Positions 8,047 through 15,305 of a stretch of 64,000 nucleotides of DNA are shown piece by piece. A program made the position numbers and the translations under genes. The stretch covers positions 372,001-436,000 of the forward strand of contig CBDEFQ010000006.1 of the NCBI GenBank assembly GCA_965237485.1. Reading direction: 5' to 3'. This DNA is from JAAELZ01 sp965237485. Lineage in GTDB: Bacteria; Pseudomonadota; Gammaproteobacteria; Arenicellales; Poriferihabitantaceae. How positions within the stretch are numbered: the first letter of the stretch is position 1; every line of letters starts with the position of its first letter. Below the pieces are notes generated by a model. The model saw nothing but the letters and a program-made list of their open reading frames with translations. It ran no database searches and was not told where the DNA came from.

Positions 8047-9320
8047 CACTGCTGTCCCGTTAACTTTCACAGCAACGAAAATTGATTAGGGTTAAGGTTT
8101 GGGTGATGCATCGGGTCCCCTCGCAACAGTGCCATTAAATCACGTTTTTCAAACAAATTAAGCTGCAATACCCTCAATATTTGTTGCATCGTTTTGCCCG
8201 CCTTCGACTGCAATTTGATGAACATCAGTATTAGGTAAATACATAACGCAATCCATATTTGGGTCAATACTGCGTTCTTGCTGGTGCCGATAAATGACTT
8301 CACCTTTAAGTTCTGCTTGATCCACTTGAAGAATAATTCCACCTGCCATCTGGCTTTATAAATATCGGCGATAGTTTGAGCACTGAGCTTAAAGTGGTTG
8401 GTTAAAAACACATAATGCTTGCCTGTAGTGGCATCGCGATAACCAATACGGCGTAATCGAATCGAACACTCCTTTGCTGCTTTGACCCCCGTGAATTCAA
8501 TCGTTTGATCACTGCTAAGTCCCGTTCCCTTGCGTACACTATGTCGCTTGATAAGGCGGTATGCAGCATTCTTCTTTAATCGTGTGACAAAGTATATTCC
8601 CTTGTCATTCAATTGCTTATACCAGGCATAGTCGTTGTATCCACGGTCAATAACTACAATGCTGCCTTTCGGGAAAGCTACTTTCCTGCCTGCAGTAACA
8701 TCAGCACATTTACCCTCGGTGATATTAACAAACTCAGGTAAGTAACCATCATGATTCAGGCCTACATGCAGTTTGATTGCCCCTTTAGTTGATCGAAAGT
8801 CTGCCCATGGGAAAACCGATAAGCACAGATCAATGGTAGATGAGTCCAGCGAATACAGGGGATTCTTGAAACGAAAGTTATGCCCTGGCGTTTTGCTCTG
8901 ACAGCACTTGAGTAATTGAGAGAATAGCGCTTCATAAAGGCTCGAAGGCTTGTTCTCATTGATGCGTGAAAGATTGGACCGCGTTAACACGGCACTACCA
9001 AGATGATACAAGCGGTGTGATTGAGCACTGACATTATCAACAATATCACGCAAGCTATGACGGCCAGTCAATTGAGCTATACTCAGGCTCACGAACTGTG
9101 ACCAACGAGACGCTCTGCGGAATGAACGCCCCGAATGATGTTGAATTGCGAGTGCCTCGAATTCATGTCTCGGAACAATTTTGAGTATTTGATTTAGAAC
9201 GGTATTACAATGTGACATGGTCTGATTTTCCTATTTTATTCAACGGTTTATCGCTAAACGTATTTTATCAAATTGAGAGAAAATCAGGCCTGTTTCTTTA
9301 GTGTTAACGGGACAGCAGTG
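8047..9320 (-). mobile_element. IS4-family insertion sequence, copy 2
   Basis: The element is 1274 bp with the same 18-bp ends as copy 1 (8047-8064 and 9303-9320). The flanks do not match: AGCAGATAT on the left belongs to the integrase-core IS, and ATCGGTACA on the right belongs to IS3. Without a target duplication, the present position is best explained by recombination between two IS4 copies or an adjacent deletion. Confidence 0.92.
8067..9218 (-). CDS. IS4-family transposase (383 aa)
   Basis: This is the full-length version of the IS4 transposase, with the three DDE regions intact: SSTIDLCLSVF (first Asp), VVIDRGYNDY (second Asp) and ARWQVELFFKW (Glu with the Y-R-E signature). It has one more codon than the copy at 979-2127. 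It is probably the functional source copy. Its promoter would lie in the IS end near 9220-9300. Confidence 0.93.
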   Translation of the reverse strand: MSHCNTVLNQILKIVPRHEFEALAIQHHSGRSFRRASRWSQFVSLSIAQLTGRHSLRDIVDNVSAQSHRLYHLGSAVLTRSNLSRINENKPSSLYEALFSQLLKCCQSKTPGHNFRFKNPLYSLDSSTIDLCLSVFPWADFRSTKGAIKLHVGLNHDGYLPEFVNITEGKCADVTAGRKVAFPKGSIVVIDRGYNDYAWYKQLNDKGIYFVTRLKKNAAYRLIKRHSVRKGTGLSSDQTIEFTGVKAAKECSIRLRRIGYRDATTGKHYVFLTNHFKLSAQTIADIYKARWQVELFFKWIKQNLKVKSFIGTSKNAVLTQIWIALCIYLILMFIKLQSKAGKTMQQILRVLQLNLFEKRDLMALLRGDPMHHPNLNPNQFSLL

Positions 9321-9680
9321 ATCGGTACACCAAGCTTGATTGGGTTGATTGATGGCCAACCCACCTAGCAGATAAGGATAAATCTTGTGCCCCGCCTTCT
9401 TCTTGCTGGTGTTAGGCCTAGGATAGATGGCTTTAATGCCCATCTTACGCATTAAGCGTCGCACATGTTTACGGTCAACTCGGTGGCCTACATCTTGCAA
9501 CACATCACGAATGCGTCTACTGCCAAGAAAGGGCCGATTGAGGTGAATGCGATCAATCAGATGCATCAGTTCCAAGTCATCCTCATTAGCAGGTGAGGTT
9601 TTGTAATAAACATGGGAACGATGAATCTTCAACAATTTACACTGACGAACTAACGATAGTTTATTGCTTTTATTAATCAT
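9321..9680 (-). pseudogene. IS3 orfB, truncated
   Basis: It begins MINKSNKLSLVRQCKLLKIH as in the intact copies and is identical up to NQAWCTD, the first catalytic Asp. There IS4 interrupts it; the last codons of the visible frame come from the IS4 end. It has lost the other two catalytic residues, so it is inactive. Confidence 0.9.
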
Positions 9681-9700
9681 AGTTTTGCGCTCAGGTCTGT

Positions 9701-9982
9701 TTAACGACCGAGCGCTTTTGATAAAAAATCGTTTTCCATGGTGATTTCACCGATCTTTGCCTGTAATGATTTAATCTCTGATTCTCGGTTTGGAGATAAG
9801 CCTGTGCCTGATGCAAAGACTTCAGCTGAGCTATCGAGCAATTGTTTCTTCCACTTGACGATAAGATTTGCATTGATGTCATAACGACTAGCAAGATTGC
9901 TTAATGTTTCATCACCTTTGATTGCTGCAAGAGCAACTTTGGCTTTGAATGGTGGGGCATGGTTTCTACGCTTTTTACTCAT
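9701..9982 (-). CDS. IS3 OrfA, HTH protein
   Basis: A 93-residue OrfA with the helix-turn-helix found in IS3 elements (KAKVALAAIKGDETLSNLA, then YDINANLIVKWKKQL) and a leucine-zipper-like helix SEIKSLQAKIGEITMENDF. It differs from the other copies by Pro for Gln in the HAPPFK segment. It has no functional orfB partner here. Confidence 0.85.
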   Translation of the reverse strand: MSKKRRNHAPPFKAKVALAAIKGDETLSNLASRYDINANLIVKWKKQLLDSSAEVFASGTGLSPNRESEIKSLQAKIGEITMENDFLSKALGR

Positions 9983-10070
9983 TTTCTGTTCCTCGTTTTG
10001 AACAATTATAAAACAGAAAATAACTCCTTATTTTGGCCTTCAACCTGTCCTAATCATGGGGTCCACTTCA

Positions 10071-10917
10071 TTAGTTGTCTATGAGCAAACTGAGTATGCC
10101 AACCTAGCACGTATCTCGGTTTCTCATCTATACAATCTACGCCGGTCTAAACCCTACCAGAACAATCGCCGTCACTTTGAAAAGACACATTCTAAGCCTT
10201 CTTCTATCGGCCAAAGACGTAAGCCACAGCCAGAAGGTCAACCTGGCTATAGCCGTGTAGATACAGTGCATCAGGGCGATAAGGACAAGGTTAAAGGGGT
10301 CTATCATATCAACGCCGTTGATGAGATCACCCCGTTTGAAGTCGTGTCTTCTACACAGAAAATATCAGAGCCATTCTTGATGCCTATTCTCACTCAAATG
10401 CTAGAGCAATTCCCCTTTGTGATTAAAGGCTTTCATGCCGATAATGGCAGTGAATACATTAACCAATCGGTGGTGCGATTGTTGAATAAGCTATTAATCG
10501 AGTTGACCAAATCCAGGGCTAGACACCGTAACGACAATGCCTTAGTTGAGTGCAACAATGGGGCCATCGTGCGCAAGCATCTTGGCTTCATGCATATCCC
10601 GCAAAAATATGCGCCTGAGATTAATCAATTTGCCACCGACTTTCTTAACCCTTATTTGAATTATCACCGACCTTGTTTCTTCCCACAGATCAGCACTAAC
10701 AACATAAGGAAAACAAGTCAAAACCTATCCATATCGAAACATGATGACGCCTTATGAAAAACTCAAATCGTTGACCAATGCACAGTCATATCTTAAAACT
10801 CACATCTCGTTTACAATGCTTGACGATATCGTTTATCAGATGACTGATAATGAGGCAGCAAAACAACTCAATGAGGAAAAAACTAAACTCTTTAAAAACA
10901 TCTTTGAACAGAAATGA
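10071..10917 (+). pseudogene. Integrase-core transposase, 3' fragment, frameshifted
   Basis: It continues the transposase interrupted at 8046 and contains the catalytic core: VDTVHQGDKDKVKG (first Asp), GFHADNGSEYIN (second Asp), NDNALVECNNG (Glu). Relative to copy 2 it has one extra base in the ACAACATAAGG stretch near 10700, so the frame stops at 10757 instead of 10917. It keeps the correct A-run (GAAAAG near 10180) that copy 2 has lost. It is non-functional because it is separated from its N-terminus. Confidence 0.85.
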
Positions 10918-10957
10918 CAATCAACTTCTCGGTATCATTCCTGTATTGGAATAGACT

Positions 10958-11211
10958 ACATTTAGGAAAGCACGTACCACCATGTCTTTGCCACGTACAA
11001 CAATGACGGGCTCACGAGCTAAAGTCATAGTACGGAAACTATATGCGTCTTTAAGCTCAGATTCGTGGCAAATAGGGATCCAACTCTTACTCCAAATCTT
11101 ACTGAGTTCGTCTTCGAAAATTTCTTGGTCTGAATAAATTTTGCTATCAACCCACTCGCCTTGCTGCAAGTCGGGAGTAGCATTCCATTGGGCATGATTT
11201 CTTGATGACAT
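10958..11211 (-). pseudogene. Rieske-type ring-hydroxylating oxygenase alpha subunit, N-terminal fragment
   Basis: The first about 84 residues of an aromatic-ring-hydroxylating or quaternary-amine oxygenase alpha subunit: YSDQEIFEDELSKIWSKSW is the classic N-terminal helix, followed by REPVIVVRGKDMVVRAFLNV. The gene is cut by the integrase-core IS exactly after RAFLNV, just before the CxH Rieske cluster motif, so all cofactor ligands are gone. Sequence on the far side of the IS (7541-7616) does not continue the gene, so the rest was deleted. It is 45 bp downstream of, and probably co-transcribed with, the PanB-like gene. This family includes glycine-betaine, stachydrine and carnitine monooxygenases, which would fit the neighbourhood. 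Confidence 0.8.
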
Positions 11212-11256
11212 AATATTATCTCGTTAGTAAATTAAAATTATGAATAGGTTCGCTTG

Positions 11257-12153
11257 TTACTTGGCTGCGTCTAGTTCGGCTAACTTAGTTTCCCACTTCA
11301 TTTCTTTTGCGAACTTAGCAACTTGCTTGTCGCTCATATATACCGTGTGCTCTGGGCCTGGATATACTCTTGATTTAACTTCATCACGGTACTGAATAAA
11401 CACATCCTCCATGATTGGAATAAGATCGGTGTAAATTTTGGAGTGCCGTGGTGTGTGTTCTTCGTACAAGTGGAATAAATCAGAGGTAATAATGTGCACC
11501 CCGTGAGCTCTATTTCCAGTGCCTAAGCTAATCACCGGCAGGGGAAGTACTTCAGTTAGGTATTCACATACCTCTTGGCTGGTGACTTCGCACATAACGG
11601 AGAAACAACCCGCGTCTACCATCGCCCAAGCATCATCTACTAATTCTTTTGCACGGACAGATGTTTTGCCTTGCGCAAAGAAGCCACCTAACTGAGGCAT
11701 GCGCATTGGTGTCACTCCGATGTGGCCTTGAACTGGGATACCTGCTTTTACAATGGCTTCAATATTCTTGGCGTGATGTTGGTTACCTTCGCACTTCATC
11801 ACTTCGGCGTTGGCGCGTGATACAAACTTGCCTGCATTTTCTACTGCTTGCTCCGCCGATACATGGAAGCTCCAGTAAGGCATATCAACCATGCGTAGGC
11901 CGTATTGGCTACCGCGGTCAACGGCCTGTGACATCATCATTACTTCTTCAAAACTTACGGTTACCGTCGACTTGTGACCAAATAGCACCATGCCCCCAGT
12001 GTCGGATACACATAAGATATCAATGCCTAGGCGGTCGGCAATAACAGCACTGCGATAATCATAGATGGCCATCTGTACGATACCTTCACCTTCGCGCATC
12101 TTCTTTTGTAGGCCTTTGATGGTGACTTTTTTTCGTGGTGCTTCGTCTGTCAT
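11257..12153 (-). CDS. PanB-like ketopantoate hydroxymethyltransferase family protein
   Basis: A 298-residue TIM-barrel enzyme related to 3-methyl-2-oxobutanoate hydroxymethyltransferase, which transfers a hydroxymethyl group from 5,10-methylene-THF to a 2-oxo acid. Residues matching the metal and substrate ligands of classical PanB are kept: Asp in VSDTGGM, Asp in VDMPYWSF, Glu in MKCEG and the Glu in CEVTS, plus GHIGVTPMRMPQLGGF. It diverges in the loops and has an extended C-terminus. A good Shine-Dalgarno (AGGAGA) precedes the ATG. The usual panC/panD partners are absent. The adjacent genes are a Rieske oxygenase remnant and a TauE-like exporter, so a catabolic role using methylene-THF or formaldehyde from demethylation is possible but unproven. 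Confidence 0.8.
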   Translation of the reverse strand: MTDEAPRKKVTIKGLQKKMREGEGIVQMAIYDYRSAVIADRLGIDILCVSDTGGMVLFGHKSTVTVSFEEVMMMSQAVDRGSQYGLRMVDMPYWSFHVSAEQAVENAGKFVSRANAEVMKCEGNQHHAKNIEAIVKAGIPVQGHIGVTPMRMPQLGGFFAQGKTSVRAKELVDDAWAMVDAGCFSVMCEVTSQEVCEYLTEVLPLPVISLGTGNRAHGVHIITSDLFHLYEEHTPRHSKIYTDLIPIMEDVFIQYRDEVKSRVYPGPEHTVYMSDKQVAKFAKEMKWETKLAELDAAK

Positions 12154-12291
12154 TTTGTTCTCCTGTGAGTGATTAAGTTATTGACATAAAGCACTTTATC
12201 AACGTGCCTTTATATGCTACGAATCATAGGTAGTTGGCAACAAAAGAGTCAAAGAGTTAGTTTTTATCGCGTGATAGCTTTTGCCTAAAGA
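12154..12291. other. Intergenic, start of the PanB-like transcript
   Basis: This is 138 bp between the TauE-like pseudogene and the PanB-like gene, both on the minus strand. It contains the Shine-Dalgarno of the PanB-like gene and A/T-rich sequence suited to a promoter. No terminator hairpin with a T run was recognised. Confidence 0.4.
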
Positions 12292-13117
12292 CTATGGCTT
12301 TTGATAGGGAGTGCCATTGCAGCATTTCGCTATCAAGTAACTCTTATTTTTTAGAGATAGCCAGAGTAAAAAGCCTATCAGCATCATCACACCAACCGCA
12401 ATTAACAGGCAGGCAACCAGCTTTTTTAAAAGATCGATTGGCATGTGGTGTACGAGCTTGGCACCTACCAACGTACCGCCTACCAACGTACCGCCTACCA
12501 TGGTTACGGCTAGAATTAAGGCTAATTGAATATCGACTTGTCCGTGAATAAAATTACCAAAGCTCGCCGAAGTGGATATTGGAATTTGAATGATTTGCGA
12601 TAAACCAATCGCAGTTAATACTGGCACTTGAAACCAAATTATAATAGGGATTAAAAGTAGTGGGCCGCCGGTTCCGCTCAGAGCAGATCCTATCCCCGTG
12701 ACTAGTCCAACAAAAAATAGTGGGGTATTTTTCTCTGTATCTTCAGTAGTTTGCGGTGTATTGCGGCGCATCAGAGCATTGGCCCCAGAAGTGAGTACCA
12801 ATAAAGCTTATGAATACTTCAAGTAGTTCTGCCCGAAAATAGGATAACAAAAACGCACCTAGATAAGCACCGGGTAACGCGCCTAAACAAACTTTCCCGG
12901 CCATCGTCCAGTTAATGGTGCCATGACGCGCGTAAATTAAGGCACCAACTGATCCTGTAACTATATAACTCAGCATACAAGCTGGGATCGCTGTATGTAA
13001 GGGAATATCGCCAAAAAACTTAAGTGCTGGAACCAATAATACCCCGCCGATTCCTACACTGCCTATTAGAATGCCGATGAACAAAACAACTGCAGTTAGA
13101 AGGGGCGGTAAGAACAT
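12292..13117 (-). pseudogene. TauE/SafE-family sulfite/organic-anion exporter, frameshifted
   Basis: Two overlapping frames together make a typical TauE/SafE (DUF81) permease of about 270 residues with paired hydrophobic segments. The N-terminal half (13117 to about 12800) has GSVGIGGVLLVPAL. The C-terminal half (about 12799 to 12292) has VTGIGSALSGTGGPLLLIP, the second copy of the family repeat. The frame changes near 12799 and is corrected by dropping one G (ISFI then VLTSGANALMRRN). A 15-bp tandem duplication (12469-12498) adds an extra GGTLV to the protein. The start codon lies six bases from IS3 copy 2, which has replaced the native upstream region. It is a pseudogene unless the frameshift is a sequencing error. 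Confidence 0.8.
12469..12498. repeat. 15-bp tandem duplication in tauE-like gene
   Basis: CAACGTACCGCCTAC occurs twice head to tail (12469-12483 and 12484-12498). It is in frame and duplicates five residues (GGTLV) of a membrane segment. Confidence 0.85.
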
Positions 13118-13174
13118 AAAAGAGAAGTGGACCCGCTTTTTAGGACAGATGGCTTAGGAGTTATTTTCAGCTGA

Positions 13175-13999
13175 TTAAGCAGCCAATTTCAGGCCGCGAC
13201 ATGGATCATACATCATGTCAGGGACCATGCCCAATGTTTGATGTTTACGCTCTTGGTTGTAATAGTTTATCCAGGAGCCAATGCCGTCTTTTGCCTCTTT
13301 CATCGATTGGTAGGCTTGCAAATAGACTTCCTCATATTTCACGCTGCGCCATAAGCGCTCAACAAATACATTGTCACGCCAAGCACCTTTGCCATCCATG
13401 CTGATGCGAATACCATTGTCTTTGAGTACACCGGTAAACGCCTCACTGGTAAATTGCGCACCTTGATCGCTGTTAAAGATATCAGGCTTGCCGTAGTAAT
13501 GCAGTGCCTCTTCCAAAGCATCTACGCAGAATGCGCTATCCATGCTGTTGCTAAGCCGCCATGACAGCACTTTACGAGAATACCAATCCATCACAACGGT
13601 AAGATAAGCAAAGCCCTTAGGCATCGGGATATAAGTTATATCGGTACACCAAGCTTGATTGGGTTGATTGATGGCCAACCCACCTAGCAGATAAGGATAA
13701 ATCTTGTGCCCCGCCTTCTTCTTGCTGGTGTTAGGCCTAGGATAGATGGCTTTAATGCCCATCTTACGCATTAAGCGTCGCACATGTTTACGGTCAACTC
13801 GGTGGCCTACATCTTGCAACACATCACGAATGCGTCTACTGCCAAGAAAGGGCCGATTGAGGTGAATGCGATCAATCAGATGCATCAGTTCCAAGTCATC
13901 CTCATTAGCAGGTGAGGTTTTGTAATAAACATGGGAACGATGAATCTTCAACAATTTACACTGACGAACTAACGATAGTTTATTGCTTTTATTAATCAT
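13175..13999 (-). CDS. IS3 OrfB transposase
   Basis: A 274-residue integrase-core transposase with HTH_21 (HLNRPFLGSRRIRDVLQD) and a complete DDE triad: Asp in WCTDITYIP, Asp in IFNSDQGAQFTSEAF, Glu in NVFVERLWRSVKYEE. Its frame is -1 relative to orfA, as expected for a programmed -1 frameshift that makes OrfAB. It differs from the copy at 59644 by Pro/Ser in MVPDMM. Confidence 0.93.
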   Translation of the reverse strand: MINKSNKLSLVRQCKLLKIHRSHVYYKTSPANEDDLELMHLIDRIHLNRPFLGSRRIRDVLQDVGHRVDRKHVRRLMRKMGIKAIYPRPNTSKKKAGHKIYPYLLGGLAINQPNQAWCTDITYIPMPKGFAYLTVVMDWYSRKVLSWRLSNSMDSAFCVDALEEALHYYGKPDIFNSDQGAQFTSEAFTGVLKDNGIRISMDGKGAWRDNVFVERLWRSVKYEEVYLQAYQSMKEAKDGIGSWINYYNQERKHQTLGMVPDMMYDPCRGLKLAA

Positions 14000-14019
14000 A
14001 GTTTTGCGCTCAGGTCTGT

Positions 14020-14301
14020 TTAACGACCGAGCGCTTTTGATAAAAAATCGTTTTCCATGGTGATTTCACCGATCTTTGCCTGTAATGATTTAATCTCTGA
14101 TTCTCGGTTTGGAGATAAGCCTGTGCCTGATGCAAAGACTTCAGCTGAGCTATCGAGCAATTGTTTCTTCCACTTGACGATAAGATTTGCATTGATGTCA
14201 TAACGACTAGCAAGATTGCTTAATGTTTCATCACCTTTGATTGCTGCAAGAGCAACTTTGGCTTTGAATTGTGGGGCATGGTTTCTACGCTTTTTACTCA
14301 T
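14020..14301 (-). CDS. IS3 OrfA, HTH protein
   Basis: 93 residues with a helix-turn-helix (DETLSNLASRYDINANLIVK) and a C-terminal coiled segment ending FLSKALGR. It lies upstream of orfB with a 20-nt gap. It provides DNA binding for the IS ends and the N-terminal part of the OrfAB fusion. Confidence 0.9.
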   Translation of the reverse strand: MSKKRRNHAPQFKAKVALAAIKGDETLSNLASRYDINANLIVKWKKQLLDSSAEVFASGTGLSPNRESEIKSLQAKIGEITMENDFLSKALGR

Positions 14302-14389
14302 TTTCTGTTCCTCGTTTTGAACAATTATAAAACAGAAAATAACTCCTTATTTTGGCCTTCAACCTGTCCTAATCATGGGGTCCACTTCA

Positions 14390-14494
14390 GATTTCGACGT
14401 TAAGGAACCTCAAGTAAAGTTATTACCAGGGAGTTTGTGGGTACTCGCAGAACGTAACCTTAAAGTGCGTTCATGGAATTGTATTGATAAATAA
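14390..14494 (+). pseudogene. 3' fragment of an unidentified gene cut by IS3
   Basis: An open frame runs directly out of the IS3 end for 34 codons (DFDVKEPQVKLLPGSLWVLA, then ERNLKVRSWNCIDK) to TAA at 14492-14494. It overlaps the start of the next gene by 11 nt, as in a translationally coupled operon. Its composition is protein-like and it has no IS character, so it is probably the tail of a lost host gene. I do not recognise the family. Confidence 0.5.
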
Positions 14495-15257
14495 GTTTAG
14501 CCTTAGCCTGGGCAGTAGAAAATCCGCTAGGAATACAACTAGCAGTGAACAGCATTGCTACGCGGGTTTTGAGTTTGAACTAAAACGCTCTTCACGCCGT
14601 CGCCGTACATTAAGTTTGTTTGTCGGGGCTCAAGGGAAGATAAAAGTAATGGTGCCTCGCAGTACGCCGATAGCTGATGTGCATAACCTGATTGAAAAAA
14701 AGCAAGGTTGGCTGAAAGGTCAATTACAGCACAGGTCGGAAAATAAGCCCCCTACGATTTCAGGTGAAGCGGGAGATAAATTTCCATTTTTAGGCCAAAC
14801 TCTTACCTTGCAACTAATTTCTTCGAAGGCGAACAAAATAACTGTATTAGGTAGCGAGCTGTTATTTGAATATCTAGGAGAACCGCCTTCAAATGAGGTA
14901 GTGAAAAATAAAATTAAGACATGGCTTTGCCATCAAGCCGATTGTCATTTGCCGCAAATCGTGGCCAGATGGGCTCCTGTGATGGGGCAGGAGCCGTCTT
15001 CAGTATTAGTTAAGCAATACAAAGCTCGCTGGGGCAGTTGTTCAAAAAATGGGGCTATTGCACTCAATTGGAAATTAATATGCGCCCCTAGGCAAGTGAT
15101 CGATTACGTTGTGGTACATGAATTAGCGCACTTGGTCCATTTTAATCATTCTTCGAATTTCTGGGCTCTTGTAAAATTACACATGCCCAATTACAAACAG
15201 CACAAGAAATGGTTAAGTACGAGGGGAGGGGCTGAGTCTATTCCAATACTGAAATGA
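14484..15257 (+). CDS. M48/YgjP-like (DUF45) zinc metallopeptidase
   Basis: About 257 residues. The C-terminal catalytic region shows the YgjP/WLM pattern: KARWGSCSKNGAIALNWKLI, then VVVHELAHLVHFNHSSNFW with the zinc-binding HELAH and a downstream His. The protein is probably a cytoplasmic zinc peptidase of unknown substrate. The start is the TTG at 14484, inside the preceding gene fragment; no ATG occurs before residue 56. The last seven residues (ESIPILK) and the stop are supplied by an inverted IS remnant beginning at 15235, so the native C-terminus is lost. The fold core is complete and activity is plausible. Confidence 0.8.
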   Translation: MINKFSLSLGSRKSARNTTSSEQHCYAGFEFELKRSSRRRRTLSLFVGAQGKIKVMVPRSTPIADVHNLIEKKQGWLKGQLQHRSENKPPTISGEAGDKFPFLGQTLTLQLISSKANKITVLGSELLFEYLGEPPSNEVVKNKIKTWLCHQADCHLPQIVARWAPVMGQEPSSVLVKQYKARWGSCSKNGAIALNWKLICAPRQVIDYVVVHELAHLVHFNHSSNFWALVKLHMPNYKQHKKWLSTRGGAESIPILK

Positions 15258-15305
15258 TACCGAGAAAGGGTTTTATCATTTCCGTTCAAAGATGGTTTTA
15301 AAGAG
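15235..15305 (-). repeat. Inverted remnant of the right end of the integrase-core IS
   Basis: 71 bp match, with about a dozen differences, the reverse complement of the right end of the adjacent IS (16608-16678). They include its terminal AGTCTATTCCAATAC and the TCAAAGATG segment. It is a fragment of an older, diverged relative in opposite orientation, into which copy 2 appears to have inserted. Confidence 0.8.

Larger units (their letters stand above)
9321..10070 (-). mobile_element. IS3-family element, copy 1, 3' end deleted
   Basis: This is the right 750 bp of the 1267-bp IS3 element found intact at 13123-14389 and 59592-60858. It ends with GGGTCCACTTCA at 10070. The left 517 bp, including the end of orfB and the left inverted repeat, are missing and replaced by IS4 copy 2. 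It sits inside the integrase-core IS. Confidence 0.9.
7617..10957 (+). mobile_element. Integrase-core IS, copy 1, interrupted by IS4 and IS3
   Basis: The left end (AGTCTTGTCCAACATGAAAT at 7617) and right end (reverse complement of AGTCTATTCCAATACAGGAA, ending 10957) are imperfect inverted repeats. They are flanked by ACA on both sides (7614-7616 and 10958-10960), fitting a 3-bp target duplication. The element is split: 7617-8046 is its left part, then IS4 copy 2, then a partial IS3, and 10071-10957 is its right part. By comparison with copy 2 (15306-16678), about 57 bp of the element between the two parts are missing. The family assignment is uncertain (rve/DDE integrase-core; IS481-, IS30- or ISNCY-like). 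Confidence 0.8.
13123..14389 (-). mobile_element. IS3-family element, copy 2 (complete)
   Basis: The element is 1267 bp, with ends AGAAGTGGACCC (13123) and GGGTCCACTTCA (14389). The flanks (TAAAAG on the left, GATTTC on the right) do not form a target duplication. The left flank is the start of the tauE-like gene and the right flank is the 3' end of an unrelated gene, so a deletion or rearrangement probably occurred through this copy. Confidence 0.92.
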
